Part shown: one piece after another, positions 17,339 through 25,816 of the stretch
How the letters are laid out: the number at the start of each line of letters is the position of its first letter
Position numbering within the stretch: position 1 is the first letter of the stretch
Assembly: GCA_025055975.1 (NCBI GenBank)
Contig: JANWWM010000053.1
Coordinates: forward strand, 1-58,758
Source: Chloroherpetonaceae bacterium
GTDB lineage: Bacteria > Bacteroidota > Chlorobiia > Chlorobiales > Thermochlorobacteraceae
DNA length: 58,758 bases
Direction: 5' to 3'
Notes under the pieces: model-generated
Database searches by the model: none
The model's input: the letters and a program-made list of their open reading frames with translations, nothing else
What the model was told of the DNA's origin: nothing
Position numbers and translations under genes: made by a program

Positions 17339-17503
17339 TTAGATGAGTTCGATGTCGGCTCTTTGCTTTTGAAGCTCTTGACGTTGCCCGATGCGCTCGA
17401 TCGTTTCTTTGGCGAGTTCGATGGCGCCTTTTGGGTCGGATTTGCGGCGCGTTCCCATCTCGTCCATTGCGGCGCGAACTTGGCGAGACAGTTCTTCCGA
17501 CAT
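17339..17503 (-). pseudogene. N-terminal fragment of TPR paralog 2, ended by an in-frame TAA
   Basis: MSEELSRQVRAAMDEMGTRR...QRADIELI stops at TAA (17341-17339) and the same frame continues directly as GLLLMDVGDFAGALQSAQ. In the sister proteins this junction is uninterrupted: paralog 6 reads RADALNILAICLLRLSDNLAAI and paralog 5 KADALYAKGVAAYRLDDFRA, so exactly one codon has become a stop. The ATG at 17503 lies one base past the TGA of paralog 3, consistent with operon coupling. Confidence 0.7.
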
Positions 17504-17504
17504 T

Positions 17505-18791
17505 TCAATCCGTTTTGCGTTGAGTTTGCGCGGCGATTTGTTTGCCCAAACGCAGATAGAACTGCGCCACCAAATCTTTCGCGCCGATTTCAAGGCTGAC
17601 GGATAGCCCGCGTTGCAAGCAGTCGAGAGTTTCATTCGGGCGATTCATCGCGTCGTAGCATTTTTCAAGGCTCATCAAGGCGTCGGCGATGGCGCGCTTG
17701 TCGCCGATTCGCTCCGCGAGCGTTAGGCTTTGGCGAAAGCATCTGAAGGCTTCGTCGAGCTGTCCGAGCCGCAGACGCGCGTTGCCGACGTTGTTGAGCG
17801 ACTGCGCCATGCCTTGATTGTCGCCGATTTCTTGACGAACCGCAAGGCTTTTGAGATAACGCTCCAAGGCGCCGACGCTATCTCCCATTCGCTCGCAAAT
17901 GAAGCCAAGATTGTTCAAGGCGGTGGCGATGCCGCGCTTGTCGCCGATTTTTTCCAGAGCCGTCAAGCCTTTTTGATAGCAATCCAACGCGCTCGCGTAG
18001 TCGGCGATTCTGCCGTAAATGACCCCAAGATTGTTCAGCGCGCGAGCGGCTCCGTGCGCGTCGCCCAGCTCTTGATGGAGCGACAGAGCTTGTTGAAAAT
18101 GCGATAGCGCGTTTGCGTAGTCGGCAAGGTTGCCATAGACGAGACCGAGATTGTTGAGAAGACGCGCCTTGCCGCGCTTGTCGCCCAGTTCTTCGCTTAT
18201 CGCCGCGCTTCGCTGAAAATGATTCAAGGCGCTGGCGTAATCGGCGAGATTGGCGCAGAGATTGCCGAGATTGCACAGCAAGGCGGCAACTCCCGCCTTG
18301 TCGCCAAGACGCTCGAACGTCGCCAAGCTCGCTTCGTAATGCGTCAAGGCGTTGGCGTATTCAGCCATCGCTTCGCAACTCACGCCGAGGTTGTTCAGCG
18401 CGCGCGCCTTGCCGCGCTCGTCGCCCAGTTCTTCGAACAACTTCAAACTCTTTTGATGATAATCCAGCGCGTCGTCGTGCTTGGCGAGCTTTATGCAGAT
18501 GCCGCCGAGGTTGTTGAGGGCGCGAGCGACGCCGCGCTTGTCGTTGAGCGCGCGCATCAGCGTCAGGGCGAATTGCGTCGTTTTCAAGGCTTCCGAATGC
18601 TCTCCGCGTCGCTCTTGGAGTTCGCCTTTCAGCAGCAGCGCGTTGGCTTTTTCTTCGGCGAGACTTGCGTTTTCGCCGATTCGGCTTAACGCCTCTTCGA
18701 CGAGCTCGAAAGCGCGCGGCATGTTCGTTGCGCGACAAGCGTTCGCTTCTTCCAGCAAAGCGCGGAGGCGCGCTCGGTCGTCGTCAATCAT
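17505..18791 (-). CDS. TPR-repeat protein, paralog 3 of 6
   Basis: At 428 residues this is the longest of the TPR paralogs, with about nine near-identical 40-residue units of the type LADYASALNHFQRSAAISEE then LGDKRGKARLLNNLGLVYGN. At DNA level the words 'gcgtagtcggcgag' recur every 120 bases. It begins in an ATGA overlap with paralog 4 and ends one base before paralog 2. No catalytic domain, signal or membrane segment is present. Long, regular TPR solenoids of this kind act as protein-binding scaffolds. Confidence 0.85.
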   Translation of the reverse strand: MIDDDRARLRALLEEANACRATNMPRAFELVEEALSRIGENASLAEEKANALLLKGELQERRGEHSEALKTTQFALTLMRALNDKRGVARALNNLGGICIKLAKHDDALDYHQKSLKLFEELGDERGKARALNNLGVSCEAMAEYANALTHYEASLATFERLGDKAGVAALLCNLGNLCANLADYASALNHFQRSAAISEELGDKRGKARLLNNLGLVYGNLADYANALSHFQQALSLHQELGDAHGAARALNNLGVIYGRIADYASALDCYQKGLTALEKIGDKRGIATALNNLGFICERMGDSVGALERYLKSLAVRQEIGDNQGMAQSLNNVGNARLRLGQLDEAFRCFRQSLTLAERIGDKRAIADALMSLEKCYDAMNRPNETLDCLQRGLSVSLEIGAKDLVAQFYLRLGKQIAAQTQRKTD

Positions 18792-19600
18792 CGCTTGAAA
18801 GTTTTTTTTTGCGTCGCCGCTTTGACGATGGTTCTCCCCATGTTCATCAGCGCGATCGCGGTTCCGTATTTGTCTTGCGTTTCCTCATATGCCGCAAGGC
18901 TTCGACGGAAGAAACGCATCGCCTCGTCGCAGTCGCCACGTTTGAAATGAATGAGTCCCAGATTGCACAGCGCGCTGGCGACGTTGTGTTTGCTGTTTAA
19001 GGCTTCGTAAACGGACAGACTTTTCTCAAAATGCTTTTCAGCCTCTTCGAGCTGGTTCAAATCCATTAGCGTCGAGCCGATGTTGTTGAGACGATGCGCC
19101 ACCAGTTCCTGTTCGCCCAGTTCCTCGCAAAGCGCGAGGCTTTTCCGAAAGTAATCCAACGCTCCCTGAAAGTCCCTCAAAGCGTAATGCACGTTTCCTA
19201 TCGTAGAGAGCGCGGATGCGATGCGTTTCTTTTGTCCGAGCTTTTGACTGACGCGCCAAGCCTCGTGAGCGAAGCGAAGCGCGCTTTCGTAGTCCGTAAG
19301 TCTTCGATAAACTATGCTGATGTTTCCAAGCAAGATTGCGACGCGCGTCTCGTCGCCGCGCTTTCGTGAAATGTCCAAACTTCCTTGAAAGAATCGCAGC
19401 GCGTCTAAAAAGTCGCCAAGATCTTTATAAGCCAACCCCAGATTGTTGAGCGAGTTGGCGATTTCGCTTTCGTCGCCGCTCTGCTCCGCCAGCTTTGCCG
19501 CTTTTTGCCAAAAGTCCCTCGCGCCAGCGTAATCGCCAACTTTGTAGCGCGACAGCCCTTGTCGATTGAGTTCGTCAATTTCTTTTTTCATCGAGTTCAT
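18788..19600 (-). CDS. TPR-repeat protein, paralog 4 of 6
   Basis: A 270-residue TPR protein, first gene of the four-gene minus-strand run. Repeats include LGLAYKDLGDFLDALRFFQG and FKRGDCDEAMRFFRRSLAAY. The open frame extends to 19657 but the ATG at 19600, with GGGAAG just upstream, is preferred (a second ATG lies at 19591). It is divergent from recR; the 71-base gap must hold both promoters. It ends MGRTIVKAATQKKTFKR, unlike the LGK ending of the others. Function unknown beyond protein binding. Confidence 0.82.
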   Translation of the reverse strand: MNSMKKEIDELNRQGLSRYKVGDYAGARDFWQKAAKLAEQSGDESEIANSLNNLGLAYKDLGDFLDALRFFQGSLDISRKRGDETRVAILLGNISIVYRRLTDYESALRFAHEAWRVSQKLGQKKRIASALSTIGNVHYALRDFQGALDYFRKSLALCEELGEQELVAHRLNNIGSTLMDLNQLEEAEKHFEKSLSVYEALNSKHNVASALCNLGLIHFKRGDCDEAMRFFRRSLAAYEETQDKYGTAIALMNMGRTIVKAATQKKTFKR

Positions 19601-19671
19601 AACGCTTCCCGAAATTATCGCGCTTGACCGATTTCGCCTTATTTTTCGCTCGTTCAAACCACTGTCGTTAG

Positions 19672-20289
19672 ATGCGTTACACCTCGCAAGCCATTGAGGT
19701 TCTCATCGAAGAATTCGCCAAACTGCCGGGCGTTGGCAAAAAGACGGCGCAACGGCTCGCGCTGCACATTCTCCGCGAAAAGAAAGAAGACGTGGAGCGC
19801 TTCGCCAAAGCCTTGCTCGATGCGAAAGAAAAGGTCGTCTATTGCTCCGAATGTCAAAACATGACCGACCTTGCCGTCAATCCGTGCGTCATCTGCCAAA
19901 GCCCGAAGCGCAATCATTCGCTCGTTTGCGTCGTCGAGTCTCCGAGCGACGTCATCGCGTTTGAAAAGACCAATCAATACAGTGGTCTCTATCACGTCTT
20001 GCACGGCGTCATTTCGCCGCTCGATGGGGTTGGTCCCGACGACTTGAAAATCAAGGAACTCATCGCGCGACTGGCGACGGAGAAAGGTCAGAAAGTCAAA
20101 GAGATTATCCTCGCGCTCAATCCGACGATCGAAGGCGAGACGACCGTTTTGTATTTGACCAAACTCTTAAAGCCGCTCGGCTTGAAGATTACGCGCATCG
20201 CGCGCGGCGTTCCGATTGGCAGCGAATTGGAGTATGCCGACGAAGCCACGCTCACGCGCGCCCTCGAAGGCAGAACCGAAGCGAGTTAG
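19672..20289 (+). CDS. recR: Recombination mediator protein RecR
   Basis: A 205-residue RecR of normal length. It contains the helix-hairpin-helix [20 protein letters not shown] (about 15-34), a C4 zinc finger (C58, C61, C72, C75), and a Toprim domain with [12 protein letters not shown] and [12 protein letters not shown]. RecR works with RecO/RecF in RecA loading at gaps. It is the only plus-strand gene inside the TPR region, divergent from paralog 4 and convergent with paralog 5; no dnaX or YbaB gene is adjacent. Confidence 0.95.
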   Translation: MRYTSQAIEVLIEEFAKLPGVGKKTAQRLALHILREKKEDVERFAKALLDAKEKVVYCSECQNMTDLAVNPCVICQSPKRNHSLVCVVESPSDVIAFEKTNQYSGLYHVLHGVISPLDGVGPDDLKIKELIARLATEKGQKVKEIILALNPTIEGETTVLYLTKLLKPLGLKITRIARGVPIGSELEYADEATLTRALEGRTEAS

Positions 20290-20298
20290 AGCGCAAGG

Positions 20299-20316
20299 GT
20301 CGTCCTGAACGGAGCG
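20299..20316 (-). repeat. Short remnant of the dispersed repeat
   Basis: gtcgtcctgaacggagcg differs at two bases from the reverse complement of 'cgctccgttcagaatgac', the terminal arm of the repeats at 53.2-56.5 kb. It lies between the convergent recR and TPR paralog 5. Confidence 0.4.
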
Positions 20317-20322
20317 TCGCGT

Positions 20323-21240
20323 CTAATCGTCTCGCTCAACTCTCGAATGCGCTTTGCCCAACGCGAGAGCCGAGAGCGACCATTCGCGTTTCATTCCCAG
20401 CCTTTCGAAAATCTCGATGCTTTGCGAAAAATAAGTTTTGGCTTGCGCAACGGCGTTTTCGTCGAGGCAAAGTTTTCCCAAGCCATGCGCGGCGATGGCG
20501 ACGCCCGCTTCTCTGCCCGCTTCTTCGCAAATGCGCTTCGCCGTTTCGTAGCAGGTTTTGGCTTCGCTTCTTCTGCCCAAGTTTCTCAAAGCGTTGCCCA
20601 AGTTGATGTAGGTCGCCGCCAGCGATGACGGAGAGGCAAACGTCGCTTTTAGTTTGAGGCATTTCTCCAAGACCTCCCTTGCGCTCTCGTAGTCGGCGCA
20701 ATCGGCATAGACCACGCCGAGATTGTTGAGCGACGCGGCGATTTCTCGCTCGTCGCCGAGCGCTTCGCGCAGGCGCAACGCGCGTTGATGGCAATCAAGC
20801 GCGTTGGGGTAATCGGAAAGGTTGTAATATGCGTTGCCGAGATTGCTCCATCCCATCGCGATGGCTTTTGAATCGCCGATTTCCGTCCATGTTTTCAGGC
20901 TTCGCTGAAAAGCGTCGAGCGACGCGGGGTAATCGCCTTTGGCGAGGGCGACGTTTCCCATCGCGTTGAGCGCGGACGCGACATCTGCCGCGTCGCCCAG
21001 CCGCTCGTAGAGCGCGAGGGCTTCGGTTAGGGCGAGTTCGGCGGCGCGAAAGTCGTCCAAGCGATAAGCGGCAACGCCTTTGGCGTAGAGCGCGTCGGCT
21101 TTGTCGAGCGCGTCGCAATTTTCGTCGAGGCTTGCGAGGGCTTGTTCGGCGAGGGGCTTTGCGGTTTCGGGGTCTTTGTCGGCGATGGCTTTGGCGCGTC
21201 GAATCGTTTGGCGAAGCGCGTCCGCGCGAGGCTTAGTCAT
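20323..21240 (-). CDS. TPR-repeat protein, paralog 5 of 6
   Basis: A 305-residue TPR protein: MTKPRADALRQTIRRAKAIA, then repeats such as GNVALAKGDYPASLDAFQRS and GNAYYNLSDYPNALDCHQRA. The frame is open upstream to 21378, but the ATG at 21240 overlaps the TAA of paralog 6 by 8 bases (ATGACTAA), the expected coupling. The ending LSALALGKAHSRVERDD resembles that of its sisters. No other domain is visible. Confidence 0.85.
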   Translation of the reverse strand: MTKPRADALRQTIRRAKAIADKDPETAKPLAEQALASLDENCDALDKADALYAKGVAAYRLDDFRAAELALTEALALYERLGDAADVASALNAMGNVALAKGDYPASLDAFQRSLKTWTEIGDSKAIAMGWSNLGNAYYNLSDYPNALDCHQRALRLREALGDEREIAASLNNLGVVYADCADYESAREVLEKCLKLKATFASPSSLAATYINLGNALRNLGRRSEAKTCYETAKRICEEAGREAGVAIAAHGLGKLCLDENAVAQAKTYFSQSIEIFERLGMKREWSLSALALGKAHSRVERDD

Positions 21241-22270
21241 AACGTTCAGCCTTAGTCTTCGTGGCGTAAAGTTTTCCGAGTTGAAGATAGGCAAAGCAGG
21301 CGGAATGTCTGGCTTCGATGAGTTCGAGCAACGCGATGGATTGGCGGAGGTGATTTTCCGCTCGCTCAAAATCGCCAAGATGCGTCAAGGCGACGCCAAG
21401 ATTGGCGTAGGCTTCGGCGACGAGCTTTTTGTCGCCCACTTCCCTTGCCAAACGCAAGGCTTCCTCGCTATGCGCTTTGGCTTCGTCGAAATCGCCTTTG
21501 GCGAGATAGACGTCGCTGACATTGTTATGCAGCAACGCTAAGTTCCATTTGTCTTCTCGCTCGTTGAGCAAGGCGAAGCAGGCTTTGAACGCCGAGAGCG
21601 CCTCGTTATGGTGCCCCGAATTGTGATAGGCGCGACCAATGTTGTTGAGCGCGTTGAATTTGCGGAAATCATCGCCCTGTTCCTCGACGATTTTCAAACT
21701 TCGATGATAGTGAGCGAGCGCTTCGGGGTAATCGGACAGGGCTTGATAGACGTTGCCGATGTTGTTGAGCGAATCGGCGATTCCCGCCTTCAAGCCAAGT
21801 TCTTCGCGCAGGCGCAGGCTTTCTTGATGCGCTTGCAGGGCGCGCGCGTAATCGGCGGTGGCTTGATGCACGTTGCCCAGATTGTTGTGGCACGAGGCGA
21901 TTCCGCGCTTGTCGCCAAGTTCTTCGCGCAAATGCAGGCTTTGCTCGTAGCAGAGGGCGGCTTGGGCGTAGTTGGCGAGCGCGTAATGCGCGTTGCCGAG
22001 ATTGTTCAGAACGGTTGCGACTCGTTCTCGCGCGCCCAAGCGTTCATAGAGTTCCTTCGCTTCGTTCAGACGTTCAATGGCGGCGAGGTTGTCGCTCAAT
22101 CGAAGCAGGCAGATGGCGAGAATGTTGAGCGCGTCGGCGCGTTCTTGCAAGCTCGCTTCGTTTGCGCGACGCAAGGCTTCCATAGCGAAAGTTTTTGCGC
22201 TTTCGGGTTCGTTTTCGCATAATGCGCGCGCCTGCTGAAGACAAGCCTTGAATCGCTCGCTTTCTCGCAC
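21233..22270 (-). CDS. TPR-repeat protein, paralog 6 of 6
   Basis: A 345-residue TPR protein and first gene of the two-gene run with paralog 5. It starts with GTG at 22270 (MRESERFKACLQQARALCEN); no better start keeps the N-terminal helix pair shared by the family, though no clear ribosome site is seen. Repeats include LANYAQAALCYEQSLHLREE and GDKRGIASCHNNLGNVHQAT. It is divergent from the T9SS protein gene at 22314, with only 43 bases between starts. Confidence 0.82.
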   Translation of the reverse strand: MRESERFKACLQQARALCENEPESAKTFAMEALRRANEASLQERADALNILAICLLRLSDNLAAIERLNEAKELYERLGARERVATVLNNLGNAHYALANYAQAALCYEQSLHLREELGDKRGIASCHNNLGNVHQATADYARALQAHQESLRLREELGLKAGIADSLNNIGNVYQALSDYPEALAHYHRSLKIVEEQGDDFRKFNALNNIGRAYHNSGHHNEALSAFKACFALLNEREDKWNLALLHNNVSDVYLAKGDFDEAKAHSEEALRLAREVGDKKLVAEAYANLGVALTHLGDFERAENHLRQSIALLELIEARHSACFAYLQLGKLYATKTKAERYD

Positions 22271-22313
22271 GTGTTTTCAGCGTTTTTTTTCTAACGCCAA
22301 ATTACGCCAAAAA

Positions 22314-24953
22314 ATGAAGAACGCCGTTTTGTTTCTTCTCTCGTTTTTGCTTGTGAGTCTTCTTGTTGGATTTTTTCTCGCGCGTCGTTCCGCCTTGCCC
22401 GAAGAATACGCCGAGCGCATCGAGGAGCGCGAAGAAGAATCAAAGGTCTTGCCGTTTGGTTATCCGTGGGAAGCGTTTGAGTGGTGGTATGGTCAGAGAG
22501 CGTATCCGAATGAACTCCTCGATTACAAAAAGTTTGAGGAAGCCTATCGATATGGCAAGAGCGAGTTGGTGGCGCTTCGCTCGCCCGATACGAGCGTTTG
22601 GCGCAGTTTGGGTCCGAACAACGTTGGCGGACGCACGCGCGCCATTGCGATCCATCCGTTTCACCCCGACACGATTTGGATAGGCGCGGCGTCGGGAGGC
22701 TTGTGGAAAACGACCACCGCGGGCGTTGGCGCAAACGCTTGGCAATACGTCGAGACGGGCTTCCCGACCGTCTCCGTCTGCGCGATCGCGATTGACCCCA
22801 TCAACCCCGACGTGATGTATATCGGCACGGGCGAATTTCGTCGCTACAATCAGCCCGGAATGGTTGGCACGCCGGGCGCGAGAGCCACTTACGGCATCGG
22901 CATCTTGAAATCGACCGATGGCGGCAACACGTGGGCGCAAACGGGCTTGAACTGGAACCTTGAAGAATACAAGGCGATTCAGAAAATCGTCATCAATCCG
23001 CGCAATCCGCAAACCGTTTATGCCGCCACGAGCGAAGGCGTCTACAAGACCACAAACGGCGGCGCCAGTTGGACGCTCTCGCTCAATGTGCCTGCGGCGA
23101 TGGATGTCGTCATCAATCCGATTGACACGTCGGTTCTCTATGCGTCATGCGGACAACTGAACACCGCGCCCAATCCTGGACTTTACAAAACCACCAATGC
23201 AGGCGCGACTTGGAATTTACAATCGGGCGGGCTTCCCACCACGAACTTCGGCAGAACCGCTCTCGCGCTTTACGCCGACTCCCTGCGCGAAATCGTCTAC
23301 GCGGGCGTTGGAAACGCGCAATCGCGCGGCGTGCACGGCGTTTATCGCACCACAAACGGCGGCGCGACTTGGACGCTTCAATCCTCGACGCAATACGCCT
23401 CGTCGCAATCGTGGTATAACAACAGCATCGCCGTTCACCCGCAAAATCCGAACATCGTCTACGTGAGCGGCTTGGACTTCTACAAATCCACCGAAGGCGG
23501 CGCGAACCTAGTGCGCAAATCCGAGTGGTATGCCTACTTTATGGGCGTCGTCGCGCCCGGCGGCGACGAAGGCTCGCCCACTTACGCGCACGCCGACCAT
23601 CACGCCATCGTCTTTCACCCTAACAATCCCAACCGAATTTTTCTTGCCACCGACGGCGGCGTCTTCGAAACCACCGACGGCGGCGAGACTTTCAGAGGGC
23701 GAAACGGCGGCTATCAAACCACGCAAATCTACAACGGCTTTGCCACCTCCCTCGCCGATTCCAACCTCGCCTATGCGGGCTTGCAAGACAATGGCACGCT
23801 CAAATACGAAGGCTCGCCCTCATGGCGCAAAGTCTATGGCGGCGACGGCGGCTGGTGCGCCATCAACGCGCAAAACAATCAAACCGCGTTTGGCGAGTAT
23901 GTTTATCTTGACATCAAAAAAACCACCAACGGCGGTCAAACTTGGACAAACGCCGTCAATGGTCTTGAAAACGGCTCTTCCAACGCCAACTTCATCGCTC
24001 CGTTCATCATCTCGCCCTCCAATCCGAACGTTCTCTACGCGGGGGCGACCAAAGTCTTCAAATCCACCAACGGCGGCGAGAGTTGGCTTGCCACCAACAA
24101 CAACCAAGCCCTCAACGGCAACCGCATTTCCGCGATGGCGATGTCGTGGACGAATCCCGACACGCTTTACGTGGCGACGGGCACCTCGACCGCCACGACC
24201 TCAAACGGACTGTGCGAAGTCTTTTTCTCGTCAAACGGCGGCGCGACGTGGGTCAATCGCACCCAAAGCGGAATGCCCGACCGCTACCCGACCGACCTTT
24301 ATGTCGACCCACGCGATAGCAAAATCGCATACCTTACCTATTCAGGCTATGGCAATCCGCATGTCTACAAAACCACCAACGCGGGCGCGACGTGGCAAGA
24401 TATTTCCAACAATTTGCCCGACATTCCCGTCCAATGCGTCGCCCTCGACGGCGATTTTCCCGACGACATCTACATCGGCACGGACTTGGGCGTTTATCGC
24501 AGTTTGAACGGCGGCGCATGGGAACGCTGGGACGCGGGAATGCCCGTTGCGATGATTTTGGACTTGCAATTCTCGAAACCCAACCGAGCGATGCGCGCTG
24601 CCACGTTTGGCAACGGCGTTTATGAACGCAAATTGCGCCCAATCGGACAAGTCTCCGCGCCAATGGCGATCGCCTCCAAACTTCCTTCGTTCAAATTGGA
24701 GCAGAATTATCCCAATCCGTTCAACCCAACCACTACGATTCGCTACGAACTTCCAACGGCGAGCGACGTGAAGCTCGATGTCTTCGACGCGCTGGGACGC
24801 AAAGTAGCCACGTTGGTTAATGGTCGAAAGTCCGCAGGTTCTTATGCCGTCACGTTTGATGCGTCCCGATATGCGTTAGCGTCGGGGACTTACTTCTATC
24901 GCTTGCAGGCGGGCAACGCCGTGGAGACCAAGAAGATGCTGTTGGTGAAGTAA
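22314..24953 (+). CDS. Secreted Asp-box (BNR) beta-propeller protein with T9SS sorting domain
   Basis: The 879-residue product has an N-terminal hydrophobic signal (MKNAVLFLLSFLLVSLLVGF). The body is a series of Asp-box units: STDGGNTW, TTNGGASW, TTNAGATW, TTNGGATW, TTDGGETF, TTNGGQTW, STNGGESW, SSNGGATW and TTNAGATW, as in sialidase-like, VPS10 and Ycf48-type propellers. The last 80 residues, from KLEQNYPNPFNPTTTIRYEL to VETKKMLLVK, are a type A T9SS C-terminal sorting domain, so the protein should be exported to the cell surface or medium. No sialidase arginine triad was identified; a carbohydrate- or protein-binding role is inference. The frame is open before 22314 but the signal peptide defines the start. 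Confidence 0.88.
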   Translation: MKNAVLFLLSFLLVSLLVGFFLARRSALPEEYAERIEEREEESKVLPFGYPWEAFEWWYGQRAYPNELLDYKKFEEAYRYGKSELVALRSPDTSVWRSLGPNNVGGRTRAIAIHPFHPDTIWIGAASGGLWKTTTAGVGANAWQYVETGFPTVSVCAIAIDPINPDVMYIGTGEFRRYNQPGMVGTPGARATYGIGILKSTDGGNTWAQTGLNWNLEEYKAIQKIVINPRNPQTVYAATSEGVYKTTNGGASWTLSLNVPAAMDVVINPIDTSVLYASCGQLNTAPNPGLYKTTNAGATWNLQSGGLPTTNFGRTALALYADSLREIVYAGVGNAQSRGVHGVYRTTNGGATWTLQSSTQYASSQSWYNNSIAVHPQNPNIVYVSGLDFYKSTEGGANLVRKSEWYAYFMGVVAPGGDEGSPTYAHADHHAIVFHPNNPNRIFLATDGGVFETTDGGETFRGRNGGYQTTQIYNGFATSLADSNLAYAGLQDNGTLKYEGSPSWRKVYGGDGGWCAINAQNNQTAFGEYVYLDIKKTTNGGQTWTNAVNGLENGSSNANFIAPFIISPSNPNVLYAGATKVFKSTNGGESWLATNNNQALNGNRISAMAMSWTNPDTLYVATGTSTATTSNGLCEVFFSSNGGATWVNRTQSGMPDRYPTDLYVDPRDSKIAYLTYSGYGNPHVYKTTNAGATWQDISNNLPDIPVQCVALDGDFPDDIYIGTDLGVYRSLNGGAWERWDAGMPVAMILDLQFSKPNRAMRAATFGNGVYERKLRPIGQVSAPMAIASKLPSFKLEQNYPNPFNPTTTIRYELPTASDVKLDVFDALGRKVATLVNGRKSAGSYAVTFDASRYALASGTYFYRLQAGNAVETKKMLLVK

Positions 24954-24975
24954 CCCTTCAACCCCCACCTTTCCT

Positions 24976-25054
24976 AAAAGTAATACAAAAGGTAAATCTT
25001 TTTCTCGAAGTCCAATCTTTCTCTCGCTTTCAAACTGAGTTTTGTAATACTTTT
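24976..25054. repeat. Long-range inverted repeat in AT-rich leader
   Basis: AAAAGTAATACAAAA (24976-24990) and TTTTGTAATACTTTT (25040-25054) are inverted copies with one mismatch in 15 bases, separated by 49 pyrimidine-rich bases that contain two near copies of 'aatcttt-tctcg'. The stretch separates the T9SS gene from the response regulator operon and could form a large hairpin acting as terminator or leader structure. Confidence 0.45.
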
Positions 25055-25089
25055 CGTAAAGACCTTTATTTTCTTTCGCTTTCAAGGAA

Positions 25090-25107
25090 TTTGGCACGAC
25101 TGTTGAT
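25090..25107 (+). promoter_or_regulatory. Sigma54-like -24/-12 element overlapping the regulator start
   Basis: TTTGGCACGACTGTTGAT fits the sigma54 consensus TGGCAC-N5-TTGCW except that the -12 C is A. It covers the ATG at 25106. If it is used, transcription would begin near 25118 and translation would need a later start, for example GTG at 25142 (product MTARKILCIDDEP...). Chance similarity is a real possibility. Confidence 0.3.
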
Positions 25108-25816
25108 GACTAAAAAGCCAAACCTTAAACTTGACAATGCCGTGACAGCTCGCAAAATTTTGTGCATCGATGACGAACCGACGCAACTTTTGATTTTCAG
25201 TCAAGCGTTGAAACGCGATGGGTTTGAAGTTGAGAGCGTTTCAAGCGCGCAGGAAGCGTTGGCGCGGTGCGCGGCGTTTCACTACGACGCGATTCTGACC
25301 GATTATCAAATGCCTTTGCTCAACGGTTTGGAGTTTTTAATCTCGCTCAAACAGTTTGACAATCCTCCGCCCGTCGTGTTCTTGACGGGACGCGGCAGCG
25401 AGGAAATCGCCGTTCAAGCGATGAAACTCGGCGCGTTGGATTATGTGGTCAAGGATGACGAGCAGGGCTACCTCAAATTGCTTGGCGTTACGATGCGAAA
25501 AGCCATTGAACTGCACGAGGCGCGCCTTGCCAAAGAAAAACTCATCGCCGAACAAGCGCGACTTTTGAGCGAATTGCAAAAGGCTTTGGCAAACGTCAAA
25601 AAACTTTCGGGGCTTGTTCCGATTTGCTCGTCGTGCAAGAAAATCCGCGACGACAAAGGCTATTGGAATCAGCTTGAAGCGTATCTGCAAGAGAATTTGA
25701 ATTTGGAATTCACGCACGGCATTTGTCCCGAATGCGCCGCCAAGCTATATCCGCGGCGCTCCAAAGACGCGAAACCGTTAAACCCTCCTCACGATGCTTG
25801 CGACGCTCAAACTTAA
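25106..25816 (+). CDS. Response regulator with C-terminal Cys-rich output domain
   Basis: A 236-residue cytoplasmic protein. The receiver domain (about 15-135) has the acidic pair D22/D23, phospho-acceptor D66 (LTDYQMP), T in FLTGRGS and K in YVVKDD. A coiled coil (about 140-175) leads to GLVPICSSCKKIRDDKGYWN...HGICPECAAKLYP, a small domain with CxxC pairs that often ends regulators and hybrid kinases in many phyla; its function is unknown. In-frame TTG codons lie upstream at 25091 and 25103, with AAGGAA before the first, so the exact start is open. Its end overlaps the hybrid kinase gene by 23 bases. Confidence 0.83.
   Translation: MTKKPNLKLDNAVTARKILCIDDEPTQLLIFSQALKRDGFEVESVSSAQEALARCAAFHYDAILTDYQMPLLNGLEFLISLKQFDNPPPVVFLTGRGSEEIAVQAMKLGALDYVVKDDEQGYLKLLGVTMRKAIELHEARLAKEKLIAEQARLLSELQKALANVKKLSGLVPICSSCKKIRDDKGYWNQLEAYLQENLNLEFTHGICPECAAKLYPRRSKDAKPLNPPHDACDAQT

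Noticed and set aside
17505-18791. Regular 120-base repetition resembling a repeat array
   Set aside because: The period equals 40 codons and every unit encodes a TPR in one open frame, so it is coding repetition and not a CRISPR or satellite array.
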